Positions 1 through 5,853 of a stretch of DNA of 6,414 nt are shown here, piece after piece. The stretch is from Rhodospirillaceae bacterium (lineage in GTDB: Bacteria > Pseudomonadota > Alphaproteobacteria > SP197), in the NCBI GenBank assembly GCA_018700655.1, contig JABIUG010000361.1, positions 1 to 6,414 of the forward strand, read 5' to 3'. Each line of letters opens with the position of its first letter. The stretch's first letter is position 1. Made by a program: the position numbers and the translations under genes. The notes under the pieces are model-generated. The model was not told where the DNA came from, did not search any database, and saw only the letters and a program-made list of their open reading frames with translations.

Positions 1-70
1 ACGACATGGTACGGTTAGAGGACGACATGGTACGGTTAGAGGACGACATGGTACGGTTAGAGGACGACAT
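1..70 (-). CDS. 5' end of a further operon gene with a repeated MSSSNRT N-terminus (partial)
   Basis: On the minus strand an ATG at 70-68 opens a frame that stays open to the window edge and encodes MSSSNRT three times followed by MS. It is placed as a gene start because a strong Shine-Dalgarno AGGAGG lies at 85-80, nine bases upstream, and because it overlaps the end of the preceding gene by 14 bases, in keeping with the tightly overlapping layout of the whole operon. Only 23 codons are visible, so no function can be given. Each repeat unit carries another in-frame ATG, but only the rightmost one has the Shine-Dalgarno sequence. If the repeat is an artefact, the true protein may begin MSSSNRT once and then continue differently. 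This is an inference from signals, not from protein similarity. Confidence 0.4.
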   Translation of the reverse strand, partial: MSSSNRTMSSSNRTMSSSNRTMS

Positions 71-73
71 GGT
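1..73. repeat. 21-bp perfect tandem repeat, about 3.5 copies, cut by window edge
   Basis: Three identical 21-base units occupy 1-21, 22-42 and 43-63 (plus-strand unit ACGACATGGT followed by ACGGTTAGAGG), and the first ten bases of a fourth follow at 64-73 before the sequence diverges. The tract continues to, and probably past, the left edge. Because 21 is a multiple of three, the tract keeps frame: on the minus strand one frame has a TAA in every unit, which ends the 136-residue gene, and another reads MSSSNRT over and over. No decay is seen between copies, so the array is either very young, actively slipping, or an assembly artefact at a contig end. Confidence 0.95.
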
Positions 74-467
74 CAAAGTCCTCCTGATCGGGATCGGGCC
101 GGAACAGATCCTCCAACTCGGGGAAGTCGCGCCAGACCTCGCCGGCATAGCCGTTGTTCCCGATGGCTCCGGGATCATCCCGCCAAACCGTCTCTCCGGC
201 AGCCTCTCTTCGCGCCAGTGTTGCCGTCATGCTGCGCGCAACATCATGCGTCCCAGACGAATGGAACGACGTCACGCCATCACGCTTGAATTCGTCGATG
301 TTCGCAGCAATCACACCAGGCTCTGGCAGCGGATCAGCCATCGCCTGCCTACAGGCATCCCAATCAGCGCTGTAGCGCGGTGCGTCACGCCAGCCCAGGC
401 GGCTGCGGTGGCGTGAGATCGAATGGCAAAACAACTGGTCGGACACTGCCTGGCGTAGAATGTTCAC
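57..467 (-). CDS. Uncharacterised 136-residue protein, weakly PhyH-like
   Basis: I do not firmly recognise this protein. The start is a GTG at 467-465 that overlaps the stop of the acetyltransferase gene in the sequence GTGA, and a good Shine-Dalgarno GGGGAG lies seven bases upstream at 480-475. The stop is a TAA at 59-57 inside the tandem repeat. The protein is hydrophilic, has no signal peptide or membrane segment, and is unusually rich in Trp-Arg-Asp (residues 26-28, 95-97 and 112-114). Residues 57-70, with FKRDGV, and residues 109-122, with VWRDFPELEDLF, remind me of the N-terminal part of some phytanoyl-CoA dioxygenase-like proteins. The iron-binding HxD...H core of that family is absent, so it would be a fragment if related at all. 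It may instead be a complete small protein, since the next gene appears to start across its stop codon. Its operon position suggests a link to sugar modification, but no role is shown. Confidence 0.65.
   Translation of the reverse strand: MNILRQAVSDQLFCHSISRHRSRLGWRDAPRYSADWDACRQAMADPLPEPGVIAANIDEFKRDGVTSFHSSGTHDVARSMTATLARREAAGETVWRDDPGAIGNNGYAGEVWRDFPELEDLFRPDPDQEDFDHVVL
80..85 (-). promoter_or_regulatory. Shine-Dalgarno AGGAGG for the gene starting at 70
   Basis: The minus strand reads AGGAGG at 85-80, then nine bases, then ATG at 70-68. This is the strongest ribosome binding site in the window. It lies inside the last codons of the 136-residue gene and supports the idea that this gene ends naturally at 57 and that a new one starts in the repeat. 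Confidence 0.6.
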
Positions 468-1000
468 ATGTCCTCTCCCCGCATCATAATGATATCATCG
501 GTGCTGGCACCTTCACTCAGGCTCCAGCCCGGTAGCCTTGCAACCTCACGAAAACCAGCCTTCGCAAAAGCACCGACGGAACCACGATTATCGCCATAGA
601 TACCGGCAGCAATTCGGCGCAGACCCAGATCTTCCAGCCCACATTGTGCAATCGCATCGATCGCTTCGCTGGCAAGCCCCTGCCCCCAGCGTGCGCGATC
701 ACCGATGATGATGCCGATCCAGGCACGCTGATGCCGCCGATCGATGGGACCAAGTTTGATGTTGCCGATGTGACTGCCCTGATCGGTCGCGATCAGCCCC
801 AGCAGGAGATTATCCTCGCTGGCATTCATCGCTTCGATAAACCCCTTGAGCGCGGCGGCATCATGGGAGGCATATCGGGATTCAGTGAAACGCATGATCT
901 CGGGATCGTTCATCCACGCGAGATAGGCACCACCGGCATCGGCAGGCTCCAGAGTCCGCAACATCAAGCGTTCTGTCATCAGGGGCTCGACGAGCTTCAT
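464..1000 (-). CDS. GNAT-family N-acetyltransferase (RimJ/RimL type)
   Basis: This 178-residue protein has the length and pattern of a single-domain GNAT enzyme, which transfers an acyl group from acyl-CoA to an amine. The N-terminus (residues 7-19) has the TERLMLRTL opening usual in the RimJ/RimL-type subgroup, followed by a YLAWMNDPE segment (26-34). The acetyl-CoA pyrophosphate loop is WGQGLASEA (105-113), and YGDNRGSVGAFAKAGF (135-150) matches the later conserved strand-helix with its terminal GF. The ATG at 1000-998 overlaps the stop of the formyltransferase gene in ATGA, which favours this start over Met8. In this operon the acceptor is more likely an amino group on a sugar nucleotide or nonulosonic acid precursor than a ribosomal protein, comparable in role to PseH, although it is not clearly PseH by sequence. 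The family call is strong; the substrate is inferred. Confidence 0.9.
   Translation of the reverse strand: MKLVEPLMTERLMLRTLEPADAGGAYLAWMNDPEIMRFTESRYASHDAAALKGFIEAMNASEDNLLLGLIATDQGSHIGNIKLGPIDRRHQRAWIGIIIGDRARWGQGLASEAIDAIAQCGLEDLGLRRIAAGIYGDNRGSVGAFAKAGFREVARLPGWSLSEGASTDDIIMMRGEDM
475..480 (-). promoter_or_regulatory. Shine-Dalgarno GGGGAG supporting the GTG start at 467
   Basis: The minus strand reads GGGGAG at 480-475, seven bases before the GTG at 467-465. It lies within the final codons of the acetyltransferase gene. It supports the non-ATG start and the GTGA stop/start overlap. Confidence 0.6.
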
Positions 1001-1734
1001 GCTGCCGACGCCGCATGCAGGGGTAGATAACGACCATCGGCAACGCGCGCCTCGACATCAGACATGGCCATATCATCGACCGGCCCATGCCAATTCCCGG
1101 CACCCTGCTCAATGAAATCGTCACGCGTCCGCTTTCCGGCCTGCAACGCTCCAACGCAGCATCCCAGCAGGACAAAACCCTGCTTGTAGGTCGCCACGCG
1201 CAGTTCGGGGTAAATCGCTACGCCGGTGAGATCGATGTCACGAACTTCCAGAACAGGGCCTTCATCGATGCCTTCGCTCATCAGATGCACGGTGTTGGCA
1301 ACCGGCTGGTTTTCCAGGATGGCATGTTCCACGGCGCAAGAGCCACGATAGTCCGGCAACCGTCCGGGATGGCAGCTGAGAACACCCATGGCTGGAGCAG
1401 CAAGCAAGGCAGGACTGAAGATGCGCGGCGTTCCTGCATTAACCAAGAGGTCGATGCTCCGCTCGCGCACCAGGTTTACGGCCGCTGGGCTGTTGTGATC
1501 TTCGACCGCAACAAAGTCGGCCTTGATACCATCGAGACGGGCCAAAGCCAGAGGAGGTAAACCGCCATCTGTACGCAGGGCGTGAATAGTGCCCTCACGC
1601 GCGCTGCACGGGGTCGGGTCGAGAAACACGGCGTCGAGCACAACTCCAGCATCGAGCATGCCTCGAATGATGTGACCGCCCAGAATACCGTCCGGCGTGG
1701 TCAGGGCAGCAACCTTGAGCATGGATCCGTTCAT
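997..1734 (-). CDS. Formyltransferase family protein, probable sugar N-formyltransferase
   Basis: The 245-residue product has the formyltransferase fold pattern shared by PurN, methionyl-tRNA formyltransferase and sugar N-formyltransferases, which use 10-formyl-tetrahydrofolate. The signature loop is CHPGRLPDYRG (residues 121-131), with the catalytic His at 122, and the later Asp lies in IDEGPVL (Asp157), 35 residues on, as expected for the His-Asp pair. The residue two before the His is Ser120, where the family normally has Asn. The protein lacks the C-terminal tRNA-binding domain of Fmt, and it sits among nonulosonic acid genes, so an amino-sugar substrate is the best inference. The start chosen is ATG 1734-1732, because it overlaps the upstream TGA as ATGA; the codon at 1722 (MLKVAAL) is a plausible alternative, as neither has a strong Shine-Dalgarno. 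The open frame extends upstream to 1842, but that part only shadows the preceding gene. Confidence 0.85.
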   Translation of the reverse strand: MNGSMLKVAALTTPDGILGGHIIRGMLDAGVVLDAVFLDPTPCSAREGTIHALRTDGGLPPLALARLDGIKADFVAVEDHNSPAAVNLVRERSIDLLVNAGTPRIFSPALLAAPAMGVLSCHPGRLPDYRGSCAVEHAILENQPVANTVHLMSEGIDEGPVLEVRDIDLTGVAIYPELRVATYKQGFVLLGCCVGALQAGKRTRDDFIEQGAGNWHGPVDDMAMSDVEARVADGRYLPLHAASAA

Positions 1735-2834
1735 GCCGTTTGCCGCCCAGCACCGTGATGGTGCGCCACAAGCCGATGGAGCGCTTCGGCCATTGCCGCA
1801 CCCGCTCCACCGGCCCGATGGGACACTGGTGTTGCCTGCCATGGACCGTTCAGGCGCGCATGGAGTCCAGACCGGTGTTCGACGGCTGGAATCGCTCCAG
1901 AGCCAATACCTGGTAGCCAGTCGCGCTCCACTGCATAGGGCAGAATGGAAAGGCAGGGGCGACCCATCAAATGTGCCTCTTCCAACAGAGATCCCGACAT
2001 GCCGACCATCAGATCAGCAGCCCAGACGAGTGCCAGGGGATCGCCGCCCTCACTCACCTGATCGATTTCATCGAGATAGGCTGCAAATTCATCCCTGGTA
2101 TTTTTCGGGTGCAGACGCAAAACGATCCAGGGACGTGGCGAGTGCTGCGCCATCGCATCCAGCAGTTCTTCGAGCATGCGTGCACAACGTGGTGCCGTGC
2201 CGTCTCGTCCCTCGAAATTGAGCGTGGCGTTCCAGCGATCGGCCTCGGGATTTACCGCGTAACCAACTTCAGCAAGAAAAATAATCACCGGGCGCGTGCC
2301 GGCTTCAGGCAGGGCCGCTTTGCGTAGCGCTTCCCGGCCCTGGCCCTCAAAGCCTGCGGCGGCGGAAAGAATCCGGTCATGATGGGGATTGCCCGTTACC
2401 GCAACGGCAGAGCCAGCGAAGCCCAGTTCTGCAAAGGCCGTTGCGGCACGATCATCAGCGACCATGACGAGATCAGGAGCATGGCGCAGCGGATTATCGC
2501 TAGTGCCACGGAAACGATGTTGCGCATTGGCCGCCTGATCGACGGGCGCCGCGCTGGGGATACCGGCATCACGCGCCGCATCGATCAGTGCCAGACCAGG
2601 GCTTTCAAGGTTCTCGGAAGTTCCAGACACGACAAGGCCCGGCGCATGTCGTGACAACAAGTCACCCGCCTGCGTTTCCTCACTGACGTCGAGCACTTCC
2701 AGCCCACGATCGCGCAGATAGCCGACGGCTGCCCCCGCAGCCAACAAGATGATGTCATCCCCCGGCATGGCCGCGATCATGGGCACAAACCAGTTCGCCG
2801 CGCCGGGGTCTTCGACATAGGCCAGCATGCGCAT
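1731..2834 (-). CDS. GT-B-like protein of unknown function, glycosyltransferase or epimerase-like
   Basis: This 367-residue cytoplasmic-looking protein has no signal peptide or membrane helix. Its layout suggests two Rossmann-like halves, as in GT-B enzymes: an N-terminal half containing VVSGTSENLESPGLALIDAA (68-87) and VTGNPHHDRI (146-155), and a C-terminal half with VLRLHPKN (238-245) and ADLMVGMSGSLLEEAHLMGR (273-292). The last segment resembles the donor-binding stretch of UDP-GlcNAc 2-epimerase and related glycosyltransferases, where a Glu-containing helix precedes a GxP turn. No specific named family could be assigned. It starts at ATG 2834-2832, sharing one base with the TGA of the preceding gene (TGATG). 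Between an oxidoreductase and a formyltransferase it could transfer the finished sugar to an acceptor, or hydrolyse or epimerise a nucleotide sugar; nothing here decides which. The GT-B reading is moderate and the activity unknown. Confidence 0.75.
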   Translation of the reverse strand: MRMLAYVEDPGAANWFVPMIAAMPGDDIILLAAGAAVGYLRDRGLEVLDVSEETQAGDLLSRHAPGLVVSGTSENLESPGLALIDAARDAGIPSAAPVDQAANAQHRFRGTSDNPLRHAPDLVMVADDRAATAFAELGFAGSAVAVTGNPHHDRILSAAAGFEGQGREALRKAALPEAGTRPVIIFLAEVGYAVNPEADRWNATLNFEGRDGTAPRCARMLEELLDAMAQHSPRPWIVLRLHPKNTRDEFAAYLDEIDQVSEGGDPLALVWAADLMVGMSGSLLEEAHLMGRPCLSILPYAVERDWLPGIGSGAIPAVEHRSGLHARLNGPWQATPVSHRAGGAGAAMAEALHRLVAHHHGAGRQTA

Positions 2835-3832
2835 CAGGCCACCACCGCAAGGGCCTGTTCATGGATCGCCTCGATCACAGCGGAAGTTTCCAGCACCGAA
2901 TCAAGCGGGCTGACCGGTGTGGTGCCAGACTGCAGCGCGCTGGCCAGGTCATCATGGACGGCATAGAGCGCTTCACCCATGGACATGGTTTCGGCCACCG
3001 GTTGATCGCTTGCGATTTCAAAGGCGCCTGTGGTGGTGAGATTTTCGCGCCGCTCGAAACGACACAAACGCAGGCCCTCGCTGATGAGAGACATCCGTCC
3101 AGCTGTGTCCCAGATATCAAAAGCGTTTTCCCGGTAGTGGTCGAAACCGACCGGCAGGGCAATCACCGTCACACCAGATTGCATAACAAGCGAAAACGGT
3201 GTGTTGAGATCACCATCGAGCGGCCCACCGACAAAGGATGTACTGCCTGCGGGAACACTCGCACGCGCCACTTCACCCAGCAGCATGCGCGCAAGGTCCA
3301 CCATGTGGGTGCCATTGTTATGAAGGCCGTTGCCATAAACCATGAACCCGCCCTGCACGTCACCGACGGCTTCCGTGAGGCCGCCTTGCACAAGCTCGCG
3401 ATGCCGGCGGTCCGCGCGGCGCGGCAGGTTGACCTGAGCGACAAGGCCCCGGGTTTTGCAAAGCGCGGCAAAGCCCCTGGCCTCGGCAAGATCAGCACCC
3501 AGCAGCTTTTCAACCAGCACAGCCCTGAGGTTAGGCAGCGCCTCGATGATGGCCTGGCGCCTGCCTGGCGACGTTGCCAGCACGGCCACTTCAATAGCTT
3601 CACGGTTAACAAGGCCGGCAACATCCTTTGCAGCGGTCACACCGTATTGCTCGGCACAGGCCTGCACATGGGCCTCAACCGGGTCCACAGCGGCAACCCA
3701 GTCGTAAGCGGAATGTTCAGCCAGAACCTGCGTGTGGCTGGCGTACCGGTAATGCTTCGCCATGCGTGGATCGGCCGCGTATCCCGCACCGATCTGACCG
3801 CACCCAAAGAGCGCTGTGACGAAACCGCTCAT
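2834..3832 (-). CDS. Gfo/Idh/MocA family sugar oxidoreductase
   Basis: The 332-residue product fits the usual length of this family of NAD(P)-dependent sugar and nucleotide-sugar dehydrogenases. An N-terminal Rossmann fold carries the dinucleotide loop GCGQIGAGY (10-18). Asp50 at the end of the second strand (AAVDP) would favour NAD over NADP. The conserved Glu-Lys of the family is at 108-109 (VEKLLG), where Lys109 contacts the substrate, and the family His/Asp pair lies in NNGTHMVDL (His176, Asp179). The gene begins at ATG 3832-3830, overlapping the cytidylyltransferase stop in ATGA, with a modest AAGG at 3843-3840. In sialic-acid-like gene clusters, such enzymes oxidise or reduce a ring hydroxyl, often ahead of an aminotransferase acting on the new keto group; that coupling with the DegT-type enzyme here is inferred. 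The exact substrate cannot be read from sequence. Confidence 0.9.
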   Translation of the reverse strand: MSGFVTALFGCGQIGAGYAADPRMAKHYRYASHTQVLAEHSAYDWVAAVDPVEAHVQACAEQYGVTAAKDVAGLVNREAIEVAVLATSPGRRQAIIEALPNLRAVLVEKLLGADLAEARGFAALCKTRGLVAQVNLPRRADRRHRELVQGGLTEAVGDVQGGFMVYGNGLHNNGTHMVDLARMLLGEVARASVPAGSTSFVGGPLDGDLNTPFSLVMQSGVTVIALPVGFDHYRENAFDIWDTAGRMSLISEGLRLCRFERRENLTTTGAFEIASDQPVAETMSMGEALYAVHDDLASALQSGTTPVSPLDSVLETSAVIEAIHEQALAVVA

Positions 3833-4578
3833 CGCGCAGCCTTTTCTTCACAGTCGATGTTGAGCGCCACCAGATCGGGGCGCGCATGGAGCAGGTTCAT
3901 GAGCTCAGGCAACCCGAAGACAGGGCCATGGATCGGCTCGAGTTCGGCGTAGACCGCACGGATGAACGCCAGGTCCTCGTCATAATCCAACTGCAGGTGC
4001 CAGTCCGGGTGGCGCCAGACCGCCGGCGCAACAATGTTGTGAATGCGATAACGGTCCGGGTTGTCATAAAAGTGGAGCGAAACATTTTCGCACACGGCGG
4101 GGTCATCGATGGTTGCCGCGACATCGACCAGCAGGGCCAGAGGAAACATCTGAACATCGGCACCCATGGGGAAGGTCTGTACACGACCACAATTGCTCAC
4201 CACATCAGCGTGGTTGGCGTGGAACGTCTCAATGCCCAGCGTGACGACGTCAGGGGGCAGCAGCGTGCAATCGCCAGTGACCTCCACGACCAGTTCGCCA
4301 CCGACCGATTCCTGCGCTTCGACCACACGGGCAAGAACATCATCCTCGCTGCCCCGATAGCAGGCAACACCTTCATCACGTGCCCAGGCTTCCAGCGCAT
4401 CATCCCCGGGCGAGGTCGTGGTCGCGAGCACAATATCGTCAAGCAGCGCCACGGAACGCAGGCGATCAAACAGCCGCGTCAGGGCAGGTTTCCCACCAAC
4501 ATCCATCAGCACCTTGCCGGGAAAACGGCTGGAGCCCATGCGGGCTTCGATGCTGGCGACGGTGTGCGGCAGACTCAC
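3829..4578 (-). CDS. spsF: SpsF-type cytidylyltransferase (acylneuraminate cytidylyltransferase-like)
   Basis: The 249-residue protein has the NTP-transferase pattern of the SpsF group, named after a Bacillus spore-coat polysaccharide gene. The N-terminal nucleotide-binding loop is IEARMGSSRFPGKVL (10-24), with Arg13, Ser16, Arg18 and Lys22 in the places used by CMP-sugar synthetases. GSEDDVLARV (76-85), the metal-site region VTGDCTLLPPD (100-110), FPMGADVQMFP (136-146) and LQLDYDEDLAFI (195-206) follow in the order typical of the group. The expected role is activation of the nonulosonic acid from the PseI-type synthase as a CMP-sugar. Pairing of an SpsE/NeuB-type synthase with SpsF is known from other clusters. 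The start is a GTG at 4578-4576 that overlaps the aminotransferase stop as GTGA, with a GAGGGA six bases upstream. The symbol marks family membership, not a proven orthologue. Confidence 0.88.
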   Translation of the reverse strand: MSLPHTVASIEARMGSSRFPGKVLMDVGGKPALTRLFDRLRSVALLDDIVLATTTSPGDDALEAWARDEGVACYRGSEDDVLARVVEAQESVGGELVVEVTGDCTLLPPDVVTLGIETFHANHADVVSNCGRVQTFPMGADVQMFPLALLVDVAATIDDPAVCENVSLHFYDNPDRYRIHNIVAPAVWRHPDWHLQLDYDEDLAFIRAVYAELEPIHGPVFGLPELMNLLHARPDLVALNIDCEEKAAR

Positions 4579-4584
4579 GCCTGT

Positions 4585-4594
4585 TCCCTCTCCC
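4585..4594 (-). promoter_or_regulatory. Purine-rich Shine-Dalgarno before the GTG start at 4578
   Basis: The minus strand reads GGGAGAGGGA at 4594-4585, leaving six bases before the GTG at 4578-4576. It lies within the last codons of the aminotransferase gene and supports the non-ATG start. Confidence 0.55.
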
Positions 4595-5393
4595 AGGCAG
4601 CGAGTTTTTCACGTCCCTCGAACACCTTGTGGAAAGCGGCGACCATCTGGTCGAGTTGATCGGGATCAGGGTCAAACCCGCAGATTTCATAGGTCACGAA
4701 ACCGGTCTCGTGCAGGCGCTCTGCAACGGGGCACAGGCCGTCGGCATAGGACCGGTTGGACCCTGCGAACGGGAACCCATCGCGCCCAATCGCCCGACGC
4801 TCACGGAACATGGGCAGCCGATAGAGCGGCGGCACGTAACCACCCGCAGCCGGTACGCCTTCGGCATGGAGCGCAGCAAGCAGAGTTTCTCGGCTGATGC
4901 CCAGGGCATCAGGGTCCATATCAGCAGTCCAGACATAATAGACATGACTGCAATCAGACCGCACGGCAGGAACCTTGAAACCCTCAATCTGGCCGATGCC
5001 TGCCGTCAGGCGCTCTGCGATGGCGACACGCCCACCAATGATCTCCTCGGCCCGCTCGATCTGACCCACGCCTACCGCAGCAGAAAGCTCCGTCATGCGG
5101 AAGTTGAGGCCTGGCGTGTTGGCAATCTCAGCGATCTCGACATCACCCACGACGTTTTCGCCATGATTGCGGATAAGCTGCATACGCAGGGCAAGGTCAT
5201 CGTTGTTGGTGACACAAAGCCCACCCTCACCGGTCTGGATGTGCTTGTGCACGTTCAAGCTGAAGACGCCGATATGCCCGATCGTGCCCGCCGGTTTACC
5301 GTTCTCCATCGCGAACGGACCCTGCGCATTGTCTTCCACCAGATGAATGCCATGGCGGTCAGCCAGTGCACGCAGCTCGGCAAGGCGGGCAGG

Positions 5394-5399
5394 ATGCCG
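5394..5399 (-). other. Frameshift site in the aminotransferase gene
   Basis: Upstream of here the protein reads ...FVVNLFG in one minus frame. Immediately after, the family-like HPARLAELRALADRHGIHLVEDN lies in the next frame. The minus strand reads TTCGGCATCCT, where TTCGGCCATCCT would restore a single open frame, so the simplest explanation is loss of one C from a CC pair at about 5396. Confidence 0.85.
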
Positions 5400-5853
5400 A
5401 ACAGGTTGACGACAAAGATCGCCTTGGTCTTTGGGCCGATAGCTGTTTTGACGGCAGCAAGATCAAGACAGAAGGTCTCATCCTCGATATCGACGAAGAC
5501 TGGCACCGCGCCATAGAACATAGGCGCCACAGCGGTTGCAGACATAGTGGTGGGCGGGCAGATCACTTCGTCGCCAGGCGAAAGGCCGATAGTGCCAGCG
5601 GCGGCAAAAAGACCAGAGGTTGCTGAGTTGACGCTGACGACATGGCGCACATCCAATGCCTCACGCCACATCGACTCCAGACGCTTGACCATCGGACCAC
5701 CCCAGAACTCCTCACCCCAGGAGCCGCAGAATCCCAAGAGCAACTTGCCATCCATGACCTCGTTGACCAGCGTGCGTTCCCGTTCGCCGATCGAGTGGAA
5801 CGGTGCCACGCCACCTTCCACACAGGGAGACCCGCCCAAGAGTGCCAGATCGC

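Noticed and set aside
6..416. Plus-strand frame opening with a repeated MVRLEDD heptad, which looks like a coiled-coil repeat protein
   Set aside because: It runs antisense to the 136-residue gene, its heptad is simply the 21-bp repeat read on the other strand, and it has no Shine-Dalgarno or family-like sequence after the repeat.
57..467. Calling this gene a phytanoyl-CoA dioxygenase
   Set aside because: Only short N-terminal stretches are reminiscent; the HxD...H iron-binding core is absent, so a functional name is not supported.
1735..1842. A longer N-terminus for the formyltransferase, from 1842
   Set aside because: The extra 36 residues are low-complexity Gly/Ser/Cys/Arg read over the end of the preceding gene; the ATGA overlap at 1734 fits the operon pattern much better.
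2861..3952. Long plus-strand open frame of 363 codons
   Set aside because: It is antisense to the Gfo/Idh gene and part of the cytidylyltransferase gene; the product is Arg/His-rich and has no domain pattern. Such long antisense frames are common in GC-rich genes.
5255..5395. The 46 residues after Gly154 in the first aminotransferase frame as a genuine alternative C-terminus
   Set aside because: They are Trp/Arg-rich with no family pattern, while the neighbouring frame encodes the expected family sequence without a gap.
4380..5516. Long plus-strand open frame of 378 codons across the aminotransferase
   Set aside because: It is antisense to well-supported coding sequence, crosses gene borders, and has no recognisable motif; it is a compositional shadow.
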